From Herbaspirillum sp. Sphag64 (lineage in GTDB: Bacteria > Pseudomonadota > Gammaproteobacteria > Burkholderiales > Burkholderiaceae_D), in assembly GCF_014192645.1 (NCBI RefSeq), contig NZ_JACHYE010000001.1, forward strand, positions 688,350 to 752,349: a stretch of 64,000 bases of DNA, in the 5' to 3' direction. Positions 8,216 through 16,978 of the stretch are shown one piece after another. Within the stretch, counting starts at the first letter, position 1, and every line of letters starts with the position of its first letter. A program made the position numbers and the translations under genes. The notes under the pieces are model-generated. The model did not search any database. It was given only the letters and a program-made list of their open reading frames with translations, and was not told the DNA's origin.

Positions 8216-9979
8216 CTACTCAGCCTTGACCTTGACGTACCGTCCTGGAGCCGGCTCAATGGCCGGGTAATTCTTATGTCCAGCCTTGCGCGGCGCAGCA
8301 ACCTGCTTGCCCGCGTGGGTAGCTAAAAATTCGGACCACTCTGTCCACCAACTGCCGGGATGCTCTTCAGCGGCGGCAAACCAGGCTACGGGGTCAGCGA
8401 CGATATGGTCATTGGCCCAGTAACTGCGCTTCTTCTTGGCCGGCGGGTTAATCACGCCGGCAATATGTCCCGATGCTCCCAGTACGAAGCGATTTTTGCC
8501 AGGATTCCGTTGATTGAGAATGGCAGTCGACGCGTAAGCTGATGCCCAAGGAACGATGTGATCTTCACGCGAGGCATAGATGAATGCCGGAGCATCAATG
8601 CGCCGCAGGTCGATCTTCTCTCCTGCAATGGTCAGCTTACCTGGCTCCTTCAATGCATTCTCAAGATACATGTGACGTAGGTAATAGCAAAACATCGGCC
8701 CTGGCAAATTGGTGCTGTCCGCATTCCAATAAAGCAAATCAAACGCCTGCGGCACCTCGCCCTTGAGATAATTTGATTCGACATAGTTCCACAGCAGATC
8801 ATTCGGTCGCAGACTAGAGAATGCCGAGGAAAAATCGCGCCCGGCCATCAAGCCGCGCTGCCCAATCAATTGCTCCCGCAGCTTGATCTGCATGTCATCG
8901 ATGTAGACATCAATGGCGCCGGTATCAAGAAAATTCAGGAATGAAGTCAGCAACGTCAGACTGGCGACGGGGTTTTCGCCGCGCGCAGCAAGCACCGCCA
9001 ATGCGCATGACAAGAGCGTTCCACCAACGCAAAATCCGAGCGCATTAATCTGCTCCTCATCACTGATTTCCTGCACCGCATGGATTGCGCGGATCACGGC
9101 TTCTTCCACGTACTGATCCCAGGTTGCAGTATCTAGCGAGGCATCTGCATTGCGCCACGAAATCAGGAAGACGCTATGTCCCTGCTCAACCGCATAACGC
9201 ACCAGGGAATTTTGCGGCTGCAAATCCAGGATATAAAACTTGTTGATGCAAGGTGGCACGATCAACAAAGGTCTGGCGTAGACAGTCTTGGTCAGTGGTT
9301 TGTACTGAATCAACTGAAAGAAGGCATTTTCGAACACCACAGCACCTTCAGTTGTGGCCACATCCTTGCCAACCTCAAATGCTGTTTCGTCAGTCTGCGA
9401 CACGCGCCCTTTCTGCAAATCTGCAAATAACTGAGCGATGCCTCTAGTCAGGCTTTCACCATTGGTATCCAGAATTTTCTGCTGCGCTTCGGGGTTCGTC
9501 GCCAGAAAATTAGCCGGTGACAAGGCATCAATCATCTGCTGCACCGCAAAACGCAATCTCTGCTTGATCTTCTCATTAGCCTGTACAGCATCGACCAAAG
9601 CATTCAGAAAGCGTGCATTGAGTTGATAGGTCGCCGCCTGAAAGGCGAAAAATGGATTGGCCTGCCAGGCCGGAGCAGAAAGACGACGATCGGTAACAGC
9701 AGGGAGCTTGGCACTGATCATATCTTGCCATAGCGCACCAAACTGCTCGGCGTAATCTTTTTGCAGTCGCGCCATATCCGCAGGTTCGATGGCTGCTCCC
9801 AGACCACTGAGCTGCTCCTGTAAAACATTCAGGTCAAGCGCTTTACCGTTTGGTATCTGCGCCGACATTGACTGCCATGTTTGAGGATCAGTCAACTTCT
9901 CTAGCTGGCTTAACCATGCGGAAAATACAGGAGGAATGTGCTGCTGATTCGGAGGGGTCTGCGGGGTCTGCTTATCCAT
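8216..9979 (-). CDS. phaC: Class I polyhydroxyalkanoate synthase PhaC
   Basis: PhaC polymerises (R)-3-hydroxyacyl-CoA into PHB on granules. The 587-residue length is that of class I synthases. The lipase-like box is GFCVGG with nucleophile C317; the other triad members are D473 (ASREDHIVPW) and H505 (GASGHIAGVINPP). The N-terminal domain (residues 1-200) is the variable alpha-helical part seen in class I enzymes. The gene heads a minus-strand phaC-phaB-phaR set and is divergent from the small membrane-protein gene at 10058. Confidence 0.97.
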   Translation of the reverse strand: MDKQTPQTPPNQQHIPPVFSAWLSQLEKLTDPQTWQSMSAQIPNGKALDLNVLQEQLSGLGAAIEPADMARLQKDYAEQFGALWQDMISAKLPAVTDRRLSAPAWQANPFFAFQAATYQLNARFLNALVDAVQANEKIKQRLRFAVQQMIDALSPANFLATNPEAQQKILDTNGESLTRGIAQLFADLQKGRVSQTDETAFEVGKDVATTEGAVVFENAFFQLIQYKPLTKTVYARPLLIVPPCINKFYILDLQPQNSLVRYAVEQGHSVFLISWRNADASLDTATWDQYVEEAVIRAIHAVQEISDEEQINALGFCVGGTLLSCALAVLAARGENPVASLTLLTSFLNFLDTGAIDVYIDDMQIKLREQLIGQRGLMAGRDFSSAFSSLRPNDLLWNYVESNYLKGEVPQAFDLLYWNADSTNLPGPMFCYYLRHMYLENALKEPGKLTIAGEKIDLRRIDAPAFIYASREDHIVPWASAYASTAILNQRNPGKNRFVLGASGHIAGVINPPAKKKRSYWANDHIVADPVAWFAAAEEHPGSWWTEWSEFLATHAGKQVAAPRKAGHKNYPAIEPAPGRYVKVKAE

Positions 9980-10057
9980 GCTCGCTTCTACAATTTTCGC
10001 GTATCGTTATGATTTGTCGCTCAACCTGTAATACCAACCTGACACCAACCCGACACC

Positions 10058-10309
10058 ATGTACATCGTTGCCATTGCCTGGCTTTATGTCGTCTTCATGA
10101 TGTCGATCACCGAAGAGTCCATCGTCGCAGCAATACTGACGTTTTTGCTGTATGGAGCATTTCCGTTGATAATTGTTTTATACCTGATCGGCACACCGCA
10201 ACGCAAGCGGAATCGTGCGTTGGAAGCGCGGAAAAAAATCTCTGCGAGCGAGCAAGTCTCCTCGGCAGACGACGTAACCAGGAGGAGCGCAAGAGAGCAC
10301 GAGAAGTAA
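10058..10309 (+). CDS. Small two-helix membrane protein of unknown function
   Basis: The 83-residue product has two hydrophobic helices (residues 1-18 and 22-45, the latter ending at LYLIGTP), then a basic, Arg/Lys-rich soluble tail. It starts at ATG 10058, about 80 bases from the divergent phaC start. Its codon use and clean two-helix architecture argue for a real gene, but no family function is known to me. Confidence 0.6.
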   Translation: MYIVAIAWLYVVFMMSITEESIVAAILTFLLYGAFPLIIVLYLIGTPQRKRNRALEARKKISASEQVSSADDVTRRSAREHEK

Positions 10310-10376
10310 CGAGACTCAACGGCAAGCACTAGCTATCGGGACAGCAGAACTTTTTGCACTGCACAAAATGTACGTA

Positions 10377-10454
10377 TCAACGCCACCCTTGTATCGATAA
10401 ATGCAGGCCAAGGAATAGCACGCCGAGAAAAAAACAGCGCCGAAATAGTTGCAC
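10377..10454 (-). other. Residual coding sequence beyond the in-frame stop of the TauE/SafE gene
   Basis: Directly after the TGA at 10455-10457 the same reading frame continues for 25 codons to a second TGA at 10377-10379. It reads VQLFRRCFFLGVLFLGLHL and then SIQGWR. This is what the last helix of a TauE/SafE permease looks like (family C-termini typically run FRR-FF-GLLLLG). The stretch is therefore probably the detached end of the neighbouring gene. Confidence 0.7.
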
Positions 10455-11144
10455 TCAAATACGTGCTCGCAAGAACTGCCCCAGGAACATCCCCAGTAGG
10501 GACGGCAATACCGCCAGCAACGACAGACCGCCAGTTGCCACCCCCACCATACCTCCCTGCAGCAAGACCGCTCCCATGGCAAAAGTAGAGACCGTGAAGG
10601 ACCAACCCATAGCCTGAATCAGCTCATCCTTTTCCAGACGCAGTGCCTGCAAAAAAGGCACGGCCGGAATGACAAAGACTGCCGTCACCGAGGATATCAA
10701 TCCAGTCACCAGACCAATCCACCAGGACAACATACGCACATGAACTGAGGGTATCTTGCATGTTACGGTCGCCAGTCCCAGCGCTGCGTAACACATCAGC
10801 GCGATCCCCAAAGCGAGCGTTGCGCGAACATTCTCGCCTGACATCCCGCTCATCGCCCCCAATACAGTCCCGACCACAATCCCAACCAGCATCGGCCACA
10901 GGCGCCGTAACAACGTCAGGAGTTGACCACCTGCCAGTAACTGCCAGACATTCGTCACCAGCGATGGCATCAGCAGCAGAGCCGCTGCCTGCATCGGCAA
11001 CATGAATAATCCAAGCAATCCTACCGCAACGGTTGGCAACCCTAACCCGACTACCCCCTTGACCAACCCAGCCAAGAGAAATACCGCCATCACGACAAAC
11101 AGAAGACTGCCGTGCATGGCATCAAGCGACAATTCGGTATACAT
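10455..11144 (-). CDS. TauE/SafE family anion exporter, C-terminally truncated by an in-frame stop
   Basis: This is an integral membrane protein of the TauE/SafE (sulfite/organosulfonate exporter) family, 229 residues as read. It has hydrophobic helices throughout and the two half-repeats (FLLAGLVKGVVGLGLPTVAVGLL near residue 25 and LVTGLISSVTAVFVIPAVPFLQAL near residue 145). ATG 11144 is taken as start because AGGAG precedes it by about seven bases. Translation ends at TGA 10455 just after GQFLRARI, before the last helix. That helix is still encoded downstream in the same frame (10377-10454), so the full form would be about 255 residues, the family norm. A LysR gene lies divergently upstream and may control it. 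Confidence 0.8.
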   Translation of the reverse strand: MYTELSLDAMHGSLLFVVMAVFLLAGLVKGVVGLGLPTVAVGLLGLFMLPMQAAALLLMPSLVTNVWQLLAGGQLLTLLRRLWPMLVGIVVGTVLGAMSGMSGENVRATLALGIALMCYAALGLATVTCKIPSVHVRMLSWWIGLVTGLISSVTAVFVIPAVPFLQALRLEKDELIQAMGWSFTVSTFAMGAVLLQGGMVGVATGGLSLLAVLPSLLGMFLGQFLRARI

Positions 11145-11296
11145 GATTTCTCCTATCGAATGCACGTCAGTCTGTCAGCGCTCGTCGGCATTGAAAATCT
11201 GGAATACACTAAGCCAGCCTTCGCTATCGCCGAAGGCTGATGCTTTTGTGCTCTGATCTCTTTCATCGATGCCCCAATAGCGACCTACTCGCCATC

Positions 11297-12193
11297 ATGT
11301 ACACCCGTCTTGAGCTCAGTGACTTACGCTTGTTTCAGCACATTGCAGAGGCAGGCAGTATCACAGGAGGGGCGCAACGTTCCCATCTGGCATTGGCGTC
11401 CGCCAGCGCACGCGCGAAGGCAATGGAAGATGCTCTAGGTGTGTTGCTGCTTACACGTCAACGGCATGGAGTGCAGTTGACGGATGCGGGTCGTGCCCTA
11501 CTCCACCACGCACGCACAGTACAGCGACAACTCGAACATCTGCGTGACGAGATGAGTAGTTATGCCAGTGGACTGAAGGCGCATATTCGACTACTGGCCA
11601 ATACCGCTGGGGCAAGTGAGTTCCTGCCAGAGGCGTTAAGCCGTTTTTTGCGCGACAACCCCGACATCGACATTGATCTGGAAGAGCGTACCAGCGTTGA
11701 CATCGTGCAACGCATCGTTGATGGCATGGCAGATCTCGGGATCGTTGCGGACTCGCTCGATACTGGGCCATTGCAGACCCTGCCATTGCGACGTGATGAT
11801 CTGGTGGTAGTGGTGGCGCGCAACCATGTATTGGCGCGCCGCAGAAAGATCAACTTCGCGGAAATTGTCGATCAGGATTTCATTGGCATGAGTGACAACA
11901 GCGCACTACAGGAACATCTTGCAGGTCATGCAGCAAGACTGGGAAAGCGCATACATACCCGCGTCCGTCTCCGCAGTTTTGATGGCATTTGCAGCATGGT
12001 GGAACAACGGGCAGGTATCGGCATCATTCCGGTCACTGCAGCCTTACGCTGTCAGCAAACCATGAGCATCAAATCAATCCCATTGAGCGATACATGGGCA
12101 CAAAGGCGACTACTAATTTGCACCAGAAACCAGGACGAATTGCCCTTGCATACCAAACAATTGCTCCAGCAACTGCTGAATGGCGCTATTTAA
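11297..12193 (+). CDS. LysR-type transcriptional regulator
   Basis: This is a 298-residue LysR regulator. The N-terminal winged helix covers residues about 5-65 (LRLFQHIAEAGSITGGAQRSHLALASASARAKAMEDALG), followed by the linker helix. The C-terminal part is a periplasmic-binding-protein-like effector domain (ADLGIVADSL, GIGIIPVTAAL). ATG 11297 starts right before the conserved DNA-binding helix; upstream in-frame codons are not family-like. It is divergent from the truncated TauE/SafE gene, the usual arrangement for a LysR regulator and its target. The effector is unknown. Confidence 0.88.
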   Translation: MYTRLELSDLRLFQHIAEAGSITGGAQRSHLALASASARAKAMEDALGVLLLTRQRHGVQLTDAGRALLHHARTVQRQLEHLRDEMSSYASGLKAHIRLLANTAGASEFLPEALSRFLRDNPDIDIDLEERTSVDIVQRIVDGMADLGIVADSLDTGPLQTLPLRRDDLVVVVARNHVLARRRKINFAEIVDQDFIGMSDNSALQEHLAGHAARLGKRIHTRVRLRSFDGICSMVEQRAGIGIIPVTAALRCQQTMSIKSIPLSDTWAQRRLLICTRNQDELPLHTKQLLQQLLNGAI

Positions 12194-12935
12194 GCCAGAT
12201 CAGGGAAGCCATGCGCCCGGTCTGCCGGTCGCGTCGATAGGAGTAAAAGCGTGGATCGCTCACCGTACAGAGACCACCACCACTGACGCGATGAACTCCA
12301 ATCCGTGCCAACTTTTGGCGCGCAAGTTGGTAGATGTCGGCAAGAAATTTATTATCACTTCCAATAATCGGATCAAACGCCGTTCGGCTGGCCTCGTCCA
12401 ATGCAAGAAAAGCATGCAGCACCTCCTGCCCAACCTCGAATTGCCGGGGTCCAATCGCCGGCCCCAGCCAGGCCATCATCTCGCCCGCGCCGCGCGCACG
12501 CATGGCAGCTACCGTATTTTCCAATATCCCTGCAGCCAAACCGCGCCAACCTGCGTGAGCGGCACCCACAACGCAACCATCGACATCGCAAAAGAGCACA
12601 GGCAAACAGTCCGCGGTCATCATCACGCACACCACGCCTGCCTGGGTACTGATACTGGCATCCGCATCGACGACACCCGCAACAGTGCTGGCATCAACCA
12701 CATTCGTTCCATGCACCTGATTCAACCAGACTGGCTCGGTCGGCAAGATACTACGCAATAACTGCCGATTGCCTGCAACGTTGCGGGGATCATCCTGCAC
12801 ATGAGCCCCCAGATTGAACCCACCTTGACCGCTACCATCATCGTAGGGCGCCGGGCTATAACCACCTTGCCGCAGAGTAGAAAATGCCCCGACATTGCCG
12901 GGGACACCCTGCCACTGAGGGATTAACAACTCCAT
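12186..12935 (-). CDS. pgeF: Purine nucleoside phosphorylase / polyphenol oxidase family protein (YfiH/LACC1)
   Basis: This 249-residue member of the YfiH/LACC1 family has the conserved metal/active-site segments NQVHGTNVV, MMTADCLPVLFCD, AAHAGWRGL and the C-terminal YSYRRDRQTGR. Family members act as purine nucleoside phosphorylases/adenosine deaminases, and some edit peptidoglycan precursors (PgeF). It lies three bases beyond the rluD stop, on the same strand, an arrangement found in many proteobacteria. Its 3' end overlaps the convergent LysR gene by eight bases. Confidence 0.9.
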   Translation of the reverse strand: MELLIPQWQGVPGNVGAFSTLRQGGYSPAPYDDGSGQGGFNLGAHVQDDPRNVAGNRQLLRSILPTEPVWLNQVHGTNVVDASTVAGVVDADASISTQAGVVCVMMTADCLPVLFCDVDGCVVGAAHAGWRGLAAGILENTVAAMRARGAGEMMAWLGPAIGPRQFEVGQEVLHAFLALDEASRTAFDPIIGSDNKFLADIYQLARQKLARIGVHRVSGGGLCTVSDPRFYSYRRDRQTGRMASLIWLK

Positions 12936-12938
12936 GTT

Positions 12939-14027
12939 TCAGACATCCTCGGCTTGCGCCGTGATTGTTTGCACATCAATGCCAGCACGCGCCAGCAGAT
13001 CGGCGAAGTCTTGTGGCAAGTCGACGTCCCACTCCACCTGCTTGCCGCTGACCGGGTGAACCAGGCCCAAACGCCATGCCTGCAGCGCCTGGCGAGGGAA
13101 GAACGGCATCAGATGGGTTTTGCCATACAAAGCATCCCCGACCAAGGCAAAACCGATCGATTGCATGTGCACACGAATCTGGTGCGTGCGCCCAGTTTCC
13201 AGCTGGCAATATACAAGACTAACCGCGCGCCCATCCAGAGCGCCGGTTGCCAGGCGACGATAGTGGGTTACCGCTGGTTTGGCAGTCATGCTTTCGGAGA
13301 CCGCCATCTTGATGCGGTCGCGCGGGTGACGTGCCATCGGTGCATCGACAGTGCCAGACAACTGCGGCGTTCCCCATACCAGCGCCAGATAGCGCCGGCG
13401 TACCGTGCGTGCCTGCAGCTGTCGCACCAGATCAGTCTGCGCCGCCAGCGTCTTGGCCACCACCATCAAGCCACTGGTATCCTTGTCCAGCCGATGGACG
13501 ATACCTGCCCGCGGGACCCCAGACAGAGCAGGACAATGGTGCAACAACCCATTGAGCAACGTACCTGACCAATTGCCAGCGGCCGGATGGACTACCAGCC
13601 CGGCTGGCTTGTCAATTACCATCAGGGCCTTGTCTTCATGCACGATCTTCAGTGCCATGGATTCTGGCTGGAAAGCCTTTTCCTCTGGTGCAGCCTGTGG
13701 GTTCAACACCACCGTTTCATCGCCCAGCACGGTCATCTTGGTACGTCCGGGCTTGCCATCCACACTCACATGACCAGCCTCAATCCATTGCTGGATGCGG
13801 CTGCGCGAATACCGCGGAACAAGACCTGAGAGCACTTTATCGAGCCGATGGCCACAATCGGCATCGGTTAATCTGAGCGTGATTGGCGCCGAATCTGCCT
13901 CGTTTGAGTCGTGCTCGGCATCGAGCAGCTCATCGGCAATATCATCGAACGAGTCATCACCCTCGCCTGCTTCGGTTGGAGAGTTTGCAAATCCTTTTGC
14001 AAGCTTAGGGGGAGTGGTACGTGACAT
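12939..14027 (-). CDS. rluD: 23S rRNA pseudouridine synthase RluD
   Basis: RluD makes pseudouridines at 1911/1915/1917 in helix 69 of 23S rRNA. The 362-residue protein begins with an acidic extension (residues 1-45). An S4-like RNA-binding domain (SRSRIQQWIEAGHVSVDG) and the catalytic RluA domain follow. The catalytic Asp lies in GIVHRLDKDTSGLMVVAKT, and HPAAGNWSGTLLNGLLHH and GRTHQIRVHM are also present. It is divergent from bamD and upstream of pgeF, a widely conserved neighbourhood. Confidence 0.94.
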   Translation of the reverse strand: MSRTTPPKLAKGFANSPTEAGEGDDSFDDIADELLDAEHDSNEADSAPITLRLTDADCGHRLDKVLSGLVPRYSRSRIQQWIEAGHVSVDGKPGRTKMTVLGDETVVLNPQAAPEEKAFQPESMALKIVHEDKALMVIDKPAGLVVHPAAGNWSGTLLNGLLHHCPALSGVPRAGIVHRLDKDTSGLMVVAKTLAAQTDLVRQLQARTVRRRYLALVWGTPQLSGTVDAPMARHPRDRIKMAVSESMTAKPAVTHYRRLATGALDGRAVSLVYCQLETGRTHQIRVHMQSIGFALVGDALYGKTHLMPFFPRQALQAWRLGLVHPVSGKQVEWDVDLPQDFADLLARAGIDVQTITAQAEDV

Positions 14028-14099
14028 CAGCTATAATCGAAAAATTACCGGAAATTGACATTCTGTTTTTTCTGCACTCGCTTAAACCGCTCAAACGTC

Positions 14100-14903
14100 A
14101 TGCAAAAAATCTTATTGAAGTTGCTCACCATCGCATTCATCCTGTCTTTGTCAGCGTGCGGCTTGTTGCCTGAACAAAAAGACGAGACGATAGGCTGGTC
14201 TGCTGGCAAATTATACTCGGAAGCCAAAAATGAAATGAGTGAAGGAGGCTACGAGAAGGCGATCAAGTACTTCGAGAAGCTGGAATCCCGCTATCCTTTT
14301 GGCACTTATGCACAGCAGGCGCAGATGGATATTGCCTACGGTTACTACCGCCTTAATGACCAGCAACAGGGTGTCGCCGCTGCGGACCGCTTCATCAAGC
14401 TACATCCGAATCATCCTAATGTCGACTATATGTACTACCTGCGCGGGCTGATCAACTTCAATGATCACACCAGCATCTTTGATACCGTCGCCGACCAGGA
14501 CAATACCGAACGTGACCCAAAGGCAATGCGTGACGCCTTTGACTCGTTCAAGTTGCTCGCAGAGCGCTTCCCGAACAGCCAGTACACACCTGATGCCTTG
14601 CTGCGCATGAAGTATCTGGTCAATTCCATGGCACAGTACGATGTACACGTAGCGCGTTACTATTACCGCCGTGGCGCCTACGTATCGGCAGCCAACCGTG
14701 CACAGTCAGCCGTGAAGGAATATCCGGATGCGCCTGCCGTCGAGGAAGCGCTGTTCATCATGATGCGTTCGTACGACGCGATGGGTCAGAAGCAGCTACG
14801 TGATGATACAGAACGCGTGATCCAGGCAACTTATCCCAACAGCCCGTTCTACAAGGATGGTCCAGTCCAGAAAAAAGCCCCATGGTGGAAGATCTGGCAG
14901 TAA
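14100..14903 (+). CDS. bamD: Outer membrane assembly lipoprotein BamD (ComL)
   Basis: BamD is the essential lipoprotein of the BAM complex that inserts beta-barrels in the outer membrane. ATG 14100 gives 267 residues with a lipoprotein signal (hydrophobic core, then LSACG with the lipidated Cys). Tetratricopeptide-like repeats follow: YEKAIKYFEKLESRYPFG, YGYYRLNDQQQGVAAADRFIKLHPNHPNVDY and AERFPNSQYTPDALLRM. The upstream in-frame codons to 14055 lack signal-peptide character. It is divergent from rluD and ends in an intrinsic terminator. Confidence 0.95.
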   Translation: MQKILLKLLTIAFILSLSACGLLPEQKDETIGWSAGKLYSEAKNEMSEGGYEKAIKYFEKLESRYPFGTYAQQAQMDIAYGYYRLNDQQQGVAAADRFIKLHPNHPNVDYMYYLRGLINFNDHTSIFDTVADQDNTERDPKAMRDAFDSFKLLAERFPNSQYTPDALLRMKYLVNSMAQYDVHVARYYYRRGAYVSAANRAQSAVKEYPDAPAVEEALFIMMRSYDAMGQKQLRDDTERVIQATYPNSPFYKDGPVQKKAPWWKIWQ

Positions 14904-14926
14904 GTCAAGCTGTTCCCTGCCATACT

Positions 14927-14964
14927 AAAAAGGCTTCGCAATATTGTTTGCGAGGCCTTTTTAT
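14927..14964 (+). terminator. Intrinsic terminator after bamD
   Basis: AAAAGGCTTCGCAA and TTGCGAGGCCTTTT pair with one wobble around a short loop, followed by a T run. It lies about 25 bases after the bamD stop and just before the convergent yaaA end, so it may serve both strands. Confidence 0.85.
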
Positions 14965-14981
14965 TTTGCGGGTGGAGCAAT

Positions 14982-15758
14982 TCAGTCAGCGACCCTTCTA
15001 CGGAAAACCCAGGACGTCTCGGTCGAAACAGACGCATCCCAGGCATAGCCCTCTGCATCAAAATTCTTGAGTTTCTCAGGAGTGGTAATGCCTTTGAGAG
15101 CTGCATACCTGGCCATCAGACCGCGCGCCCTTTTGGCATAGAAGGAAATAATCTTGTACTTGCCCCCCTTCCAGTCCTCAAATACGGGGGAAATGATTTT
15201 TGCGTCCAGCACCTTGGGTTTGACGACCTTGAAATATTCTTCAGATGCCAGATTCAGCAACACTTTTGACTTCTGTGCAGCCAATACGGTATTGAGCGCA
15301 TGTGTGACCTCATCACCCCAAAACGCATACAAATCCTTGCCATGGGAGTTGGGAAGCTTGGTGCCCATTTCAAGCCGGTAAGGCTGCATCAGATCCAGTG
15401 GACGCAGGGCACCATATAAACCTGACAGGATACGCAGGTGCGACTGCAGGTAGTCAAGCTGCTTTGCATTCAAGGTAGGGGCATCCAGGCCCTCATACAC
15501 ATCTCCATTGAACGCCAGGACCGCTTGCTTGCTGTTTCGACTGGTGAATCGGGTCGACCAGCTTGCATAGCGCTCAACATTGAGCTGGGCCAACTGGTCC
15601 GATATTCCCATCAAACTCGCAATCTGCGCAGGCGACTTCTCCCGTAGTACGTCTATGAGTTCGGCCGAGCGGGCTACAAAATCTGGCTTGGTATGCAAGT
15701 CAGTGGTGGGAGCGGTGGTGTAGTCGAGTGATTTGGCGGGGGATAAAACAATCAGCAT
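14982..15758 (-). CDS. yaaA: Peroxide stress protein YaaA (DUF328)
   Basis: YaaA is a cytoplasmic DNA-binding protein that lowers free iron and protects DNA during peroxide stress in E. coli. ATG 15758 opens the family's standard start [13 protein letters not shown], giving 258 residues, the normal length. Other conserved stretches are [35 protein letters not shown] and [16 protein letters not shown]. The much longer upstream frame to 16031 has no family similarity. It is convergent with bamD. Confidence 0.93.
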   Translation of the reverse strand: MLIVLSPAKSLDYTTAPTTDLHTKPDFVARSAELIDVLREKSPAQIASLMGISDQLAQLNVERYASWSTRFTSRNSKQAVLAFNGDVYEGLDAPTLNAKQLDYLQSHLRILSGLYGALRPLDLMQPYRLEMGTKLPNSHGKDLYAFWGDEVTHALNTVLAAQKSKVLLNLASEEYFKVVKPKVLDAKIISPVFEDWKGGKYKIISFYAKRARGLMARYAALKGITTPEKLKNFDAEGYAWDASVSTETSWVFRRRVAD

Positions 15759-16042
15759 GGCAAGTTCCGTTTCAATTTTTCGACATGATACCGAAACCCT
15801 TGGCAGACGTCCGATCGACCAGAATAAAGTGCGCCAGAAATGGTCATCCAAAAGGAGATTGTTGTTAAGCAAAACTGAGCAACTTCGGCTAGTATCTGAA
15901 TATGCGCCAGTCCGTGATAATCGGCGTAGGTTGAAATCTGCAGAGGCTCGAAGAATGACCGTCACAGACAACAACCGCAGCCAGGAGCAGTTTCCCGGCC
16001 ACGGAAGCCGGATAAAACTCTGAGCAAACATGAGGAGGACCT

Positions 16043-16333
16043 ATGAAGCGTGACAAAGCCTTGATGGCAGACATCCTGAAAACGCTCGCGTCGTTTGGTA
16101 CCAGCTACGGTGACATAGAGAAAATCCAGCAAGGACTGGAAACAAAAAATACGCCGCCAGAACTGATCCAGCATCATCTGCGGCTGCTGCATGACCGTGC
16201 TTTGGTTGCGGTTGACATACATCAGTTCTGGCGTGTTACTGACCATGGCTACGACGTTCTGGAAGCTGAAGATGACCTCAACTCGTGTGCAGTTCAGATA
16301 GAAAGTAACAAAACACGTGGTTTCGACAATTAA
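16043..16333 (+). CDS. Small DUF2513-like protein
   Basis: The 96-residue product starts at ATG 16043 after a GAGGA ribosome binding site. It begins MKRDKALMADILKTLASFG, ends in a basic tail, and has a helix-turn-helix/winged-helix feel (LIQHHLRLLHDRALVAVDIHQFWRVTDHGYDVLE). The opening MKRD, the LxLLHxxxLV stretch and the xxTxxGxxxLE stretch are those of DUF2513 proteins, which are often found on mobile elements. It overlaps the start region of the PIN-domain gene by 17 bases. A regulatory or antitoxin-like role is only inference. Confidence 0.6.
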   Translation: MKRDKALMADILKTLASFGTSYGDIEKIQQGLETKNTPPELIQHHLRLLHDRALVAVDIHQFWRVTDHGYDVLEAEDDLNSCAVQIESNKTRGFDN

Positions 16334-16865
16334 TACAAACACAATAACAACAGCAACTGCGGCAACTACCACAGCTGTAGCAGCAATGACGGCAACAACA
16401 TTTTCAGATTCAGCAAAAACCAGAGTGGTACTCGACACCAACGTTTGCCTGGATCTTTTTGTGTTCAGGGATCCACGCTGGATGGATTTGCTTGATGCCT
16501 TGCGCAGTCGCCGGATCGAGGCGGTCACCCGGGAAGATTGCCGCATGGAGTGGCTTATCGTACTTGACTACCCCCACCTGCCAGTCAAGGATGAGGATAA
16601 ACTTGCCATCCGTGCAGCGTTTGATGATCTCATCACTTGTCTACCCAACGCCAGCGTCAATACGTTTGGCTTGCCGATCTGCTCCGATCCGGACGACCAG
16701 AAATTTCTTGAACTGGCATTGCAGTCCGGAGCACAAACCTTGCTGACCAAAGACAAAGCCTTGTTGAAGCTGGCAAAAAAGACAGCACGTCGCGACATGT
16801 TTGCCATCATGACACCGCAAACTTGGCATGCGCAAAACAAGGCTGCAGAAGCAACGACAAACTAA
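16317..16865 (+). CDS. PIN-domain putative ribonuclease with low-complexity N-terminus
   Basis: The C-terminal 150 residues form a PIN domain of the putative-toxin family COG1569. The first acidic residue sits in VVLDTNVCLDLF, and a second acidic cluster in SDPDDQKFLELALQ, followed by LLTKDKALLKLA. Such domains are Mg-dependent ribonucleases. The first 30 codons are almost only Thr, Ala, Ile and Val, encoded by an ACA/GCA-rich simple sequence. The start is uncertain: GTG 16317 (182 residues) and ATG 16386 (159 residues) both lack a clear ribosome binding site. The gene overlaps the DUF2513-like gene, and the pair may be a toxin-antitoxin-like module. Confidence 0.75.
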   Translation: MVSTINTNTITTATAATTTAVAAMTATTFSDSAKTRVVLDTNVCLDLFVFRDPRWMDLLDALRSRRIEAVTREDCRMEWLIVLDYPHLPVKDEDKLAIRAAFDDLITCLPNASVNTFGLPICSDPDDQKFLELALQSGAQTLLTKDKALLKLAKKTARRDMFAIMTPQTWHAQNKAAEATTN

Positions 16866-16978
16866 GCCACCGGAAGAGATTGCCGGTGCTGGTTTAAATC
16901 GGGCTAGAATAGCTTTTCTTGATTTTTTGCAAACTTCCGCAAACAGATCCCTCTGCCAATTCAATTCACACTTGTGCA

